From assembly GCA_964058805.1 (NCBI GenBank), contig CAXKVV010000888.1, positions 1 to 28,490 of the forward strand: a stretch of 28,490 nucleotides of DNA, given 5' to 3'. Both the position numbers and the translations under genes were made by a program. This DNA is from Schoenoplectus triqueter. Its lineage: Eukaryota; Streptophyta; Magnoliopsida; Poales; Cyperaceae. Positions 1 to 7,754 of the stretch are shown one piece after another. Position 1 is the first letter of the stretch; every line of letters begins with the position of its first letter. The notes under the pieces are model-generated. The model worked only from the letters and a program-made list of their open reading frames with translations. It searched no databases and was not told where the DNA came from.

Positions 1-187
1 CAATGAATGCCCACAAGGGAAAAATCAAAAGGATCAAAAGCTTAAAGCCATATACGCCATAGGATACGAACCTATCGAAGAAGAATTCACCGATGGAGAA
101 ATCATAGACTTTGACTGTTATGAATTAGTAACAGAAACAGAAACAGAAACAGAAACAGACAGTGAAAAGGAGTATGAATCGGAATAG
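1..187 (+). CDS. Coat protein, C-terminal fragment (copy 1; cut by window edge)
   Basis: This is the last 61 codons of the coat protein, read in the frame starting at base 2. It begins inside the zinc knuckle (NECPQGK is visible; the first cysteines lie outside the window) and ends with an acidic tail containing a TETETETETD repeat encoded by a short AACAG-rich microsatellite. The stop at 185-187 overlaps the Pol start by 14 nt. Complete versions occur in copies 2 and 3. Acidic tails after the zinc knuckle are usual in caulimovirid coat proteins. Confidence 0.9.
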   Translation, partial: NECPQGKNQKDQKLKAIYAIGYEPIEEEFTDGEIIDFDCYELVTETETETETDSEKEYESE

Positions 188-579
188 TACTTTCATCAAA
201 GTAACTATAGGAAACAAACAAATCTATGCATATGTAGACACAGGTGCTACAATCTGCTTAGCACAAGAAAACGTGTTACCAAGAACATTTTGGAAAAATA
301 TGGAAAAACCTATAGGAGTTCGAATTGCAAATAATAAAGTCATAAGTATTTCAAAAAAGGCGACAAATTTAACATTGTTAATAGAAAACAAAAGATTTCC
401 ATTACCAAGTTTATATCAGCAAGATACAGGTTTAAAAATGATATTAGGAAATAATTTTCTAAAACTATACCAACCATTTATTCAAAGTCTAGATACAGTT
501 AAGTTAAGATGTCCCTACCAAACAAATCAACCCAGTGTTTTAATCAAAACAAAAATTTATAATCAAGCTCAACTTCTTC

Positions 580-590
580 GGGGGGAGATA
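580..590 (+). other. Candidate polypurine tract in Pol (copy 1)
   Basis: A CGGGGGGAGATA-type G run stands out in otherwise AT-rich DNA. Caulimovirids prime plus-strand DNA at purine-rich tracts that later become the plus-strand discontinuities. The assignment is inference; a similar tract is recognisable in the decayed relative at about 18,300, where most neighbouring sequence has drifted. Confidence 0.35.
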
Positions 591-1757
591 TTTGAACATT
601 TTATACAACTAAGTACACATTTGATTGACAATAATCTTCAAGATCATATAACAGAGTTATTAGACAGCATTTGTAGTCAAAATCCACTTGACCCACAAAT
701 TAATACCAATACAATGTTGGTAGAAATACAACTCATAGATCCAACCAAAGAGGTTAATGTACCAAATAAAATACCATATAATGAACAAGATGTCCAGGAG
801 TTTACAGAAGAAACCCAAAAGTTATTAGAAAAGGGTATTATCGAAAACAGTACAAGTCCACATAGTGCACCAGCATTTTATGTGAACAATCATAGTGAAC
901 AGAAAAGAGGTAAAAGAAGAATGGTAATAAATTATAAAAAAATGAATGAAGCTACCAAAGGAGATGCTTACAAATTACCCAGACAGGATTATATATTTAC
1001 AAAGATTAGAAATGCAAAATGGTTTTCAACATTAGATGCAAAATCTGGATATTGGCAGTTAAGACTACATGATAATACAAAACCACTAACAGCATTCAGT
1101 TGTCCACCGCAAAGACAATACCAATTTACAGTGTTACCATTTGGTCTAAAACAAGCACCAAGTATATATCAAAGGTACATGGATAATAACCTACAAAACT
1201 TGGAACAATTTAGTCTAGCATACATAGATGATGTGTTAATCTTTACAAATGAAGACTACAGAGATCATCTAGTAAAACTAGGAAAGGTACTATTACAGTT
1301 AAAAGGAAAAGGGTTAATTCTTTCAAAAGAAAAATGTAAAATAGGACAAGAAAATGTTGAATTCTTAGGAATGAAAATTATTAAAGGAGGATATATAGAA
1401 CCACAAAAACACTAGTTGGAAAAAATAACTGATTTCCCAGATCAATTAGAAGATAGAAATCAAATACAGAGATTTTTAGGATGCCTAAATTATCTAGGAG
1501 ATAAGGGATTTATCAAAGACTTAGCAAAACATCGAAAGATATTGCAGGAAAAGATTTCTGAGAAAGTCCCATGGAAGTGGGATGAAAGTGACACAAAGGC
1601 AGTACAAAATTGTAAATCGATTTGCAAAAACATCCCAAGGCTGTATCAAGCCAACAACCGTGATCTGTTAATCTTGAACACTGATGCAAGTAAGGATACT
1701 TGGGGAGCAATCCTACAAGCTATTCCAAATGCATATGATGAATTCAAGACACTGATC

Positions 1758-1820
1758 AACGACAAGCAAATACAAGTGAATGACAAGCAAATACAAGTGC
1801 ATGACAAGCAAATACAAATG
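1758..1820 (+). repeat. Three tandem 21-bp repeats inside the RNase H domain (copy 1)
   Basis: Units 1758-1778, 1779-1799 and 1800-1820 encode NDKQIQV, NDKQIQV and HDKQIQM. They lie in an insertion between the first catalytic strand (TDASKDTWGA) and the GTF..INYTVHEKE segment of RNase H. The equivalents are 9611-9673 in copy 2 and 22987-23049 in copy 3, with the same unit number, so the expansion predates the copies. Confidence 0.9.
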
Positions 1821-2179
1821 AAATACAAGTTGACTGATGTCAAATCCTACCTACAAAAGAAAATCCACACTAATGGACTGAAACTTTCCAAATGGGTTTC
1901 AGGCACTTTCCAAAAGGCCCAAATAAACTATACCGTCCACGAAAAAGAGACATTGGCTCTAATCAATGCTCTCAAGAAATTCAAAATAGACCTTCTACCC
2001 ACTACATTCATATTCCAAACAGATTCCACCTATACTAAAGATTTTGTGAAATTTAGAACCCAAAATCAATATAACCAAGGCAGACTCTTACGATGGAGTC
2101 TAGAGGCACAACAATATAATTTTATTGCATTACACATACAGGGAAAAGACAATCCATTAGCAGACACCTTAACTCGAGA

Positions 2180-3511
2180 ATGGAAAACAACTTCCACAAG
2201 ATGATTCAGGAAGAGATAAACAAACTAAAACAAGAGGTACAAGTTCTAGTTCTCAAGAAGCAGACGATCGAACAAGAAATCCAAACCAAGAACTCCGAGA
2301 TTGGCCGTTATGAAGCAATCATTAATCCAAACCAAGAAAAATACTATGTAATCTTTGAAGGACCTAACCAAGGTATATACAACAACCAAGCCGAGGCCGA
2401 CGCAAAACTCGACCCAAAGCAAAAACATAAAAGCTTCTCAACAAAAGAAGAAGCCCGACTTCAGTACCTAGCACACCAAGAACACCTCAAACAAAAGATA
2501 CCACTACCAGAAAGCAGCAGCGGTAATTCTTACAAAGAAAGACTAAAGAAACCTTCACCAAAACCCGAGATTGCCCTCAGACCACAAATACCACTGAGAC
2601 GAACCCTCAAACCAGCAAGTCCAACAACAACCATTAACTTCTCTAAGAATACCAGATTAAATGACCTGAATAGTACAACACTAACCTACCTAGAATTTAT
2701 CCAAGAGTATAATTTTCTTTCTAATTACTCAGAACAAGACCAGCAGTCCTGCATTTACCCTAGCTATACAGGAAAGAAACCTCTAGCAATAGCCACAGTG
2801 GGGACAGACCCACAAAGACTGTACAATCTATTCCAAGCTGGACTACTCAGAGAGATCAGATTCAGAGATGTGAGAGCATTCCGATGCTTTCCACAACAAT
2901 TACAACGAGTAATTGCACAATACTCAAGATTTGTCCTAAATGACCGAGAAGGAAGTCTAATCCTGACAAGTACAACCCCAGAATTCTCTGAAGGGGGGGA
3001 AGATGCCATTGCCAGCAATCTGCGAAAAATACGAATACCAGCTATAACATTTGGAAAGCTAAGAATTGCACCACTGCAATTACCATTCTTCGAGATGTCC
3101 CAAGAGATCGGAGGAGTTCAATCCTTCTTCGATGACTACATTACAATTATTAACCTAGCAGTTTCACAAGACGGATTTTTAAATTTAAAAACCGATCATA
3201 TGTTAATAACATCAGCAAGCAATAAGGGATTCAGAACAGAAGATATCCCACAAATCGAGAGTTTCATAGATAAAATGGTTCTCAATCAATTTCAATACAC
3301 CACCGAGGTCCGTACCATGCTCTGCGAAAGACTAACAAGAGAATATGGAAGAAACCATAGGTGTGACATCTGTTACCCAGAACCAACAAAAAGACAAGAG
3401 AAAGAAACAAGCACATCCACCAAAGAAAAAGAAAAAGAAACCACTGAAGAGATTCCCGCACTTTCACCAAAAGAAGAACCCACTCAGCCAAAAGACGAAA
3501 AGAAGCTTTGA
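2180..3511 (+). CDS. TAV / viroplasmin-like protein (copy 1)
   Basis: A 443-aa protein in the ORF VI position. Residues about 5-45 form a charged predicted coiled coil. YYVIFEGPNQGIY (55-67) followed by KSFSTKEEA (84-92) is the RNase H1 N-terminal/viroplasmin-like fold typical of caulimovirus TAV proteins. A central conserved region follows, then HRCDIC near 393-398, a possible metal-binding remnant, and a Lys/Glu-rich tail. Family role: main inclusion-body protein and transactivator that lets ribosomes reinitiate on polycistronic viral RNA. Its ATG lies inside the end of Pol (25-nt overlap). Copy 1 is uninterrupted and differs from copies 2 and 3 by one visible residue (Asn for Asp near the middle). 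Confidence 0.9.
   Translation: MENNFHKMIQEEINKLKQEVQVLVLKKQTIEQEIQTKNSEIGRYEAIINPNQEKYYVIFEGPNQGIYNNQAEADAKLDPKQKHKSFSTKEEARLQYLAHQEHLKQKIPLPESSSGNSYKERLKKPSPKPEIALRPQIPLRRTLKPASPTTTINFSKNTRLNDLNSTTLTYLEFIQEYNFLSNYSEQDQQSCIYPSYTGKKPLAIATVGTDPQRLYNLFQAGLLREIRFRDVRAFRCFPQQLQRVIAQYSRFVLNDREGSLILTSTTPEFSEGGEDAIASNLRKIRIPAITFGKLRIAPLQLPFFEMSQEIGGVQSFFDDYITIINLAVSQDGFLNLKTDHMLITSASNKGFRTEDIPQIESFIDKMVLNQFQYTTEVRTMLCERLTREYGRNHRCDICYPEPTKRQEKETSTSTKEKEKETTEEIPALSPKEEPTQPKDEKKL
2990..3004 (+). other. Candidate polypurine tract in TAV (copy 1)
   Basis: GAAGGGGGGGAAGATG is the second strong G run in the coding strand. It could serve as another plus-strand priming site, as at caulimovirus discontinuities; inference only. 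The copy 2 counterpart is at about 8427-8441. Confidence 0.3.
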
Positions 3512-3570
3512 AGATAAGACGAAGAATATGGGATAGTGGACCCACAAGCCACTAATGTGAATTATTATTT

Positions 3571-3632
3571 AGTGTGATGCTTTTACTTTTTTGAGTGCAT
3601 TTTACTTTTCTTAGTGTGTTTTACTTTTTATT
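3571..3632 (+). repeat. Three imperfect direct repeats upstream of the TATA box (copy 1)
   Basis: Units at about 3571-3591, 3594-3612 and 3613-3632 share an AGTG..TTTTACTTTT core (units 19-21 bp). They lie 45-105 bp upstream of the TATA box and are possible activator sites. The same repeats are present in copies 2 and 3. Confidence 0.7.
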
Positions 3633-3676
3633 AGGGTTTGCCTGTACGATGGCGTATTCGATAAGCCATCTGATAT

Positions 3677-3686
3677 TATAAATAGG
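3677..3686 (+). promoter_or_regulatory. TATA box of the pregenomic RNA promoter (copy 1)
   Basis: TATAAATAGG is a near-ideal plant TATA box, placed before the leader and the AATAAA as in caulimovirus 35S-type promoters. It fires rightward, toward the inverted-repeat centre. Confidence 0.8.
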
Positions 3687-3799
3687 TAAGGAGGGTCTCC
3701 TCATTCGGGGAGCTCACTTGGATCTGAGTATGCTTGTGTGACTCCGAGAAACCATTTCAAGGTTCTCTTAGTGAATACAAGTTTGTAATATTATATGCC

Positions 3800-3816
3800 T
3801 AATCCTTTAAGGATTA
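3800..3816 (+). repeat. Perfect 8-bp palindrome before the poly(A) signal (copy 1)
   Basis: TAATCCTT-T-AAGGATTA lies 14 bp upstream of AATAAA. It could form a hairpin or bind a dimeric factor. Function unknown. Confidence 0.6.
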
Positions 3817-3829
3817 CGCATCAGATATA

Positions 3830-3835
3830 AATAAA
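3830..3835 (+). terminator. Polyadenylation signal AATAAA (copy 1)
   Basis: AATAAA lies within ATATAAATAAAG, about 150 bp after the TATA box, the standard caulimovirid arrangement. Equivalents are 7596-7601 (copy 2, -) and 20972-20977 (copy 3, -). Confidence 0.75.
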
Positions 3836-4077
3836 GACAAATTTCATCCAAATCCAAGTGTTCAATTTATGTGTTTCGATAAGGTTCAGACAAGAAGAAC
3901 AACAAGATCAAGACAACAAGAAAGCCGAATCCGAGGAGGAGAGATCGCCTGGAGCGCTACAGTTGACCGCCAAGAGGAAGTGCAGGTCTTATGAGCGTTG
4001 GCACAAATCGATCTTCCAAAAGAGACAAGGTAATCTTGAACTCAAGATCTTATATGTTTTTCTATTGAACAATTAAA

Positions 4078-4518
4078 ATGAAAGAATACACAATAGGATT
4101 AACAAGAAACGTAACACAATTCCATATTATAGGATTCGTAAACAAAATACTAGTACCAGTTTTAATAGACACAGGAGCATGTATATCACATATAAGCAAC
4201 GACTTAGCAGTAAATCATTTGAGTTTAAAAAGTCCAATTACATACAAAACTTTTGGAGAAAAAATAGTTCATAATTTTTATAAGAGTGAAGTAGAACTAA
4301 TTGTACACAATGATTTAAAGATAAAACTAGAAATACCAATAGACAGCAGAGACTATTTGAAAAAAGAATGTTTATTAGGCATGGATTTCTTAGATCAACT
4401 AGAATTCCAACTAGAAAAAGAATTTATGAATCTGAAAATAGACAATAAATTATACCAAATACCAAGAATAAACCTTCATTATGCCCATATTCATAGAGTA
4501 ATAGACGATGGAAGATAG
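4078..4518 (+). CDS. Small retropepsin-like protein, ORF VII position (copy 1)
   Basis: A 146-aa protein and the first ATG-initiated ORF after the leader. It has the signature of a second aspartic protease: LVPVLIDTGACISHIS with DTG at 31-33, a flap-length middle, then ECLLGMDFLDQL (LLGMDF at 99-104), equivalent to the ILG(N/D) motif that closes retropepsin folds. It is separate from the Pol protease (YAYVDTGATI...ILGNNF) and clearly different in sequence. Whether it cleaves anything is unknown; it could be active as a dimer or be a non-catalytic binding domain. It overlaps the movement protein start by 11 nt. In soymoviruses a small ORF VII of unclear function sits here. Confidence 0.8.
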   Translation: MKEYTIGLTRNVTQFHIIGFVNKILVPVLIDTGACISHISNDLAVNHLSLKSPITYKTFGEKIVHNFYKSEVELIVHNDLKIKLEIPIDSRDYLKKECLLGMDFLDQLEFQLEKEFMNLKIDNKLYQIPRINLHYAHIHRVIDDGR

Positions 4519-5557
4519 ATATATTGAAGAGAACATAGTAGAACACGAAGAAACCGAAGGACATTATTTAGTAGATGTCTTATTAGACAAATCATTAATA
4601 ACAAAAGTAAAAAATAATGGTGAGCTAGATATAACAGCATCAGAAGGAGTCAATAAAAGTATATTTGATATACTAAACAGAAAGAATATAGTTATCTATG
4701 GAATAACTCAAGGAGAACAAAATATTAAAATTGAAGAAGCCAATTTTAGACACGAAGCGCCTATAGTTCAGTTAAAACAAATTGAACAACGACTTTCGAA
4801 AATCAAAGAAGAAGTTAGAAAAAAGATAGGATATTTACATATCAACACCGTACAAATATTAATCAAGTCAACCTTCAGAGAAGGTATATCAACACCAATT
4901 GATATAATAGTCGAAGACAATAGAATCATGAATTCAACAGATGCTAAGCTAGGAGAAATAAAAGGAGATTTAGGTTATGGTATTATAAAGTTCTGCGTAA
5001 CTTTACAATATCCAATCCCATTAACAACAAGGAAAATCAATAATTGTATAGCGATCAGATGTAACTTTAAAAATAAAGAATTAATGGAAAAAGGAGATAT
5101 TCCTTTAGTCATTTGTGTTAAAGTAGCATATGCGTTAAGCAACTCATGTTTATCAATCAAGTATAAGGAACAAGATAGAATTTATACAGATAAATTATTC
5201 AACGAAACAAGTACTATGATTAAGCCAGATCAAGTACAGCGTAGATTCTTAGAAGGACATCAGCGAAAACTACTAGAACCATCCGAATTTATAAACCATA
5301 ACAGATTAACACCAGGAATAGTCAGAAGACCTATAGAAAAAGAACACGAGATAGAAGAGCCAACATCAGATAAAAATAGATTTAACCTACCGATAACCGA
5401 CGCTAGTCTAAACGAAAAATCAGAGCAATGTTTAACTAGAAATTGTAGCAGTCAAAAAGAGAATTTTAAAAAGGAAGATAACAATCAATTAGTCAAGATG
5501 GATACGCAAATTAATAATTTAAAACAAGCAATAGATAAAATTGATAGAAAAATATGA
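4508..5557 (+). CDS. Movement protein, 30K superfamily (copy 1)
   Basis: A 349-aa protein. The core at about 108-170 matches caulimovirus movement proteins: YLHINTVQILIKSTF, REGISTPIDI, an acidic D/N-rich turn (VEDNRI), then GDLGYGIIKFCVTLQYP. Family role: tubule formation through plasmodesmata for virus spread. The last ~80 residues are charged and include a predicted coiled coil that may contact virion-associated proteins. Its stop codon forms ATGA with a downstream ATG (5554) that in a circular genome would open the next ORF across the PBS. Copy 1 is intact; one Thr/Ile difference from copy 2 is visible near residue 299. Confidence 0.92.
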   Translation: MEDRYIEENIVEHEETEGHYLVDVLLDKSLITKVKNNGELDITASEGVNKSIFDILNRKNIVIYGITQGEQNIKIEEANFRHEAPIVQLKQIEQRLSKIKEEVRKKIGYLHINTVQILIKSTFREGISTPIDIIVEDNRIMNSTDAKLGEIKGDLGYGIIKFCVTLQYPIPLTTRKINNCIAIRCNFKNKELMEKGDIPLVICVKVAYALSNSCLSIKYKEQDRIYTDKLFNETSTMIKPDQVQRRFLEGHQRKLLEPSEFINHNRLTPGIVRRPIEKEHEIEEPTSDKNRFNLPITDASLNEKSEQCLTRNCSSQKENFKKEDNNQLVKMDTQINNLKQAIDKIDRKI

Positions 5558-5578
5558 ATTCAAATTCCGCACCAAAAA

Positions 5579-5590
5579 TGGTATCAGAGC
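5579..5590 (+). other. Primer-binding site, initiator tRNA-Met (copy 1)
   Basis: TGGTATCAGAGC complements the 3' end of plant initiator tRNA-Met, the primer of caulimovirids and many plant LTR elements. It follows the movement protein by 21 bp. Copy 1 leaves the viral sequence within this site: the next base departs from the genome seen in copy 2 and jumps back into the movement protein gene. Confidence 0.85.
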
Positions 5591-5701
5591 AATGTTTAAC
5601 TAGAAATTGTAGCAGTCAAAAAGAGAATTTTAAAAAGGAAGATAACAATCAATTAGTCAAGATGGATACGCAAATTAATAATTTAAAACAAGCAATAGAT
5701 A
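5583..5701 (+). repeat. 119-bp duplication of the movement protein 3' end
   Basis: It matches 5419-5537 base for base at a constant offset of 164. The switch point is ATCAGAGC, shared by the PBS and the movement protein gene, so the jump looks microhomology-mediated. Confidence 0.9.
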
Positions 5702-5760
5702 TGCGAGAAAAAACATTTGAAAAGCTAAGAATTGCACAATCTAAATCTACATATCCTCAA

Positions 5761-5788
5761 TTTTTGGTGCGGAATTTGAATTCATATT
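5761..5788 (-). repeat. Extra inverted copy of the 28-bp PBS-flanking sequence
   Basis: It is the reverse complement of 5551-5578 and identical to the end of copy 2 at 5853-5880, giving three copies of this 28-mer within 330 bp. Confidence 0.9.
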
Positions 5789-5873
5789 TGAACATTGCTA
5801 TGCACATTTGATTGACAATAATTACTGAATTCATATTTAACCGTTTATAACATTTTTGGTGCGGAATTTGAAT

Positions 5874-6923
5874 TCATATTTTTCTATCAATTTTATCTAT
5901 TGCTTGTTTTAAATTATTAATTTGCGTATCCATCTTGACTAATTGATTGTTATCTTCCTTTTTAAAATTCTCTTTTTGACTGCTACAATTTCTAGTTAAA
6001 CATTGCTCTGATTTTTCGTTTAGACTAGCGTCGATTATCGGTAGGTTAAATCTATTTTTATCTGATGTTGGCTCTTCTATCTCGTGTTCTTTTTCTATAG
6101 GTCTTCTGACTATTCCTGGTGTTAATCTGTTATGGTTTATAAATTCGGATGGTTCTAGTAGTTTTCGCTGATGTCCTTCTAAGAATCTACGCTGTACTTG
6201 ATCTGGCTTAATCATAGTACTTGTTTCGTTGAATAATTTATCTGTATAAATTCTATCTTGTTCCTTATACTTGATTGATAAACATGAGTTGCTTAACGCA
6301 TATGCTACTTTAACACAAATGACTAAAGGAATATCTCCTTTTTCCATTAATTCTTTATTTTTAAAGTTACATCTGATCGCTATACAATTATTGATTTTCC
6401 TTGTTGTTAATGGGATTGGATATTGTAAAGTTACGCAGAACTTTATAATACCATAACCTAAATCTCCTTTTATTTCTCCTAGCTTAGCATCTGTTGAATT
6501 CATGATTCTATTGTCTTCGACTATTATATCAATTGGTGTTGATATACCTTCTCTGAAGGTTGACTTGATTAATATTTGTACGGTGTTGATATGTAAATAT
6601 CCTATCTTTTTTCTAACTTCTTCTTTGATTTTCGAAAGTCGTTGTTCAATTTGTTTTAACTGAACTATAGGCGCTTCGTGTCTAAAATTGGCTTCTTCAA
6701 TTTTAATATTTTGTTCTCCTTGAGTTATTCCATAGATAACTATATTCTTTCTGTTTAGTATATCAAATATACTTTTATTGACTCCTTCTGATGCTGTTAT
6801 ATCTAGCTCACCATTATTTTTTACTTTTGTTATTAATGATTTGTCTAATAAGACATCTACTAAATAATGTCCTTCGGTTTCTTCGTGTTCTACTATGTTC
6901 TCTTCAATATATCTATCTTCCAT
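5874..6923 (-). CDS. Movement protein, 30K superfamily (copy 2)
   Basis: Complete 349-aa version, the same protein as in copy 1 apart from Ile instead of Thr near residue 299. The ATG at 6921-6923 overlaps the end of the protease-like ORF by 11 nt. After its stop only 21 further bases of virus remain before the junction, so the following ORF is separated from it by linearisation. Confidence 0.92.
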   Translation of the reverse strand: MEDRYIEENIVEHEETEGHYLVDVLLDKSLITKVKNNGELDITASEGVNKSIFDILNRKNIVIYGITQGEQNIKIEEANFRHEAPIVQLKQIEQRLSKIKEEVRKKIGYLHINTVQILIKSTFREGISTPIDIIVEDNRIMNSTDAKLGEIKGDLGYGIIKFCVTLQYPIPLTTRKINNCIAIRCNFKNKELMEKGDIPLVICVKVAYALSNSCLSIKYKEQDRIYTDKLFNETSTMIKPDQVQRRFLEGHQRKLLEPSEFINHNRLTPGIVRRPIEKEHEIEEPTSDKNRFNLPIIDASLNEKSEQCLTRNCSSQKENFKKEDNNQLVKMDTQINNLKQAIDKIDRKI

Positions 6924-7353
6924 CGTCTATTACTCTATGAATATGGGCATAATGAAGGTTTATTCTTGGTATTTGGTATAATTTATTGTCTATTTTCAGA
7001 TTCATAAATTCTTTTTCTAGTTGGAATTCTAGTTGATCTAAGAAATCCATGCCTAATAAACATTCTTTTTTCAAATAGTCTCTGCTGTCTATTGGTATTT
7101 CTAGTTTTATCTTTAAATCATTGTGTACAATTAGTTCTACTTCACTCTTATAAAAATTATGAACTATTTTTTCTCCAAAAGTTTTGTATGTAATTGGACT
7201 TTTTAAACTCAAATGATTTACTGCTAAGTCGTTGCTTATATGTGATATACATGCTCCTGTGTCTATTAAAACTGGTACTAGTATTTTGTTTACGAATCCT
7301 ATAATATGGAATTGTGTTACGTTTCTTGTTAATCCTATTGTGTATTCTTTCAT
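6913..7353 (-). CDS. Small retropepsin-like protein, ORF VII position (copy 2)
   Basis: 146 aa, identical in sequence to copy 1, with the DTG at 31-33 and LLGMDF at 99-104. The ATG at 7351-7353 follows the leader directly; an in-frame alternative start upstream does not exist. It is the first ORF on the predicted pregenomic RNA, so it should be translated without help from TAV if the leader is scanned or shunted. Confidence 0.8.
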   Translation of the reverse strand: MKEYTIGLTRNVTQFHIIGFVNKILVPVLIDTGACISHISNDLAVNHLSLKSPITYKTFGEKIVHNFYKSEVELIVHNDLKIKLEIPIDSRDYLKKECLLGMDFLDQLEFQLEKEFMNLKIDNKLYQIPRINLHYAHIHRVIDDGR

Positions 7354-7595
7354 TTTAATTGTTCAATAGAAAAACATATAAGATCTTGAGTTCAAGATTA
7401 CCTTGTCTCTTTTGGAAGATCGATTTGTGCCAACGCTCATAAGACCTGCACTTCCTCTTGGCGGTCAACTGTAGCGCTCCAGGCGATCTCTCCTCCTCGG
7501 ATTCGGCTTTCTTGTTGTCTTGATCTTGTTGTTCTTCTTGTCTGAACCTTATCGAAACACATAAATTGAACACTTGGATTTGGATGAAATTTGTC

Positions 7596-7601
7596 TTTAT
7601 T
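7596..7601 (-). terminator. Polyadenylation signal AATAAA (copy 2)
   Basis: TTTATT on the + strand, mirror position of the copy 1 signal. Confidence 0.72.
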
Positions 7602-7744
7602 TATATCTGATGCGTAATCCTTAAAGGATTAGGCATATAATATTACAAACTTGTATTCACTAAGAGAACCTTGAAATGGTTTCTCGGAGTCACACAAGCA
7701 TACTCAGATCCAAGTGAGCTCCCCGAATGAGGAGACCCTCCTTA

Positions 7745-7754
7745 CCTATTTATA
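7745..7754 (-). promoter_or_regulatory. TATA box of the pregenomic RNA promoter (copy 2)
   Basis: TATAAATAGG on the - strand, identical to copy 1. Confidence 0.8.

Larger units (their letters stand above)
174..2204 (+). pseudogene. Pol polyprotein (aspartic protease - RT - RNase H), premature stop (copy 1)
   Basis: Reverse transcriptase polyprotein that copies pregenomic RNA to DNA. The ATG at 174 is preferred over an in-frame GTG at 162 because plants rarely use GTG. In codon order: retropepsin with VDTGA (DTG 22-24) and ILGNNF flap-end motif; RT with FSTLDAKSGYWQ, LPFGLKQAPS and the catalytic YIDD at 350-353; RNase H with the acidic residues D504, E592, D617 and D664. A TAG at 1413-1415, where both other copies have a leucine codon, splits the ORF between RT and RNase H, so the product would lack RNase H. 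The remaining frame is open to 2204. Full length would be 676 codons. Its 3' end overlaps TAV by 25 nt. Confidence 0.93.
3512..4077 (+). promoter_or_regulatory. Large intergenic region: promoter, polyadenylation signal and leader (copy 1)
   Basis: A 566-bp gap between TAV and the protease-like ORF. It holds T-rich direct repeats (3571-3632), a TATA box (3677-3686), a palindrome (3800-3816), AATAAA (3830-3835) and an ATG-poor leader. With a start about 30 bp after the TATA box, the AATAAA falls about 120 nt into the transcript, as needed for a terminally redundant pregenomic RNA that skips the signal on first passage (family knowledge). Equivalent regions: 7354-7919 in copy 2 and 20730-21295 in copy 3, both - strand. 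Confidence 0.85.
1..5578 (+). mobile_element. Endogenous pararetrovirus copy 1 (partial)
   Basis: Integrated caulimovirid DNA entering from the left window edge inside the coat protein gene and ending at the PBS after the movement protein. Gene order is CP tail, Pol, TAV, promoter region, protease-like ORF, movement protein. It is the left arm of a large inverted repeat: position p pairs with 11431-p in copy 2, or with 11400-p upstream of a 31-bp deletion in copy 2. No other net length difference was found at the gene boundaries compared. It is not an active transposon; it is viral DNA, presumably captured during host DNA repair (inference, since no integrase is visible). Confidence 0.93.
5579..5852. 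other. Patchwork junction between head-to-head copies 1 and 2
   Basis: The 274-bp centre of the inverted repeat. In order: the PBS; a 119-bp duplicate of the movement protein 3' end (5583-5701); about 59 bp of unassigned sequence; an inverted 28-bp copy of the sequence flanking the PBS (5761-5788); two short Pol-derived pieces (5784-5796 matching 588-600, and 5803-5822 matching 616-635); then about 30 bp unassigned before copy 2. A chimeric ORF (5554-5811) runs through it and is a by-product. Templated filler like this is typical of error-prone end joining or template switching. Confidence 0.8.

Noticed and set aside
162..173. GTG start of Pol twelve bases upstream of the ATG
   Set aside because: Plant translation rarely uses GTG, and the ATG at 174 gives the usual short overlap with the coat protein stop.
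1513..1843. Antisense ORFs of 60-90 codons inside Pol, TAV, CP and movement protein genes in all copies
   Set aside because: They lie opposite strongly supported coding sequence, show no domain, and recur only because the copies are near-identical.
3345..3536. 63-codon Lys-rich ORF overlapping the TAV end (also in copies 2 and 3)
   Set aside because: An alternative frame of the Lys/Glu-rich TAV tail; low-complexity composition explains it.
3858..4076. 72-codon ORF in the leader (also 7355-7573 and 20731-20949 on -)
   Set aside because: It starts with GTG and has no ATG at all, so it is not listed as a gene. It is kept only as a finding about a possible exon or non-AUG frame.
5579..5590. tRNA gene fragment or LTR retrotransposon PBS
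   Set aside because: No LTR precedes it and no tRNA body surrounds it; position after the movement protein and equivalence with copy 2 show it is the viral PBS.
5554..5811. 85-codon ORF across the junction
   Set aside because: It is made of the first codons of the PBS-spanning ORF, a duplicated piece of movement protein gene in another context, and filler. It is a chimera of the rearrangement.
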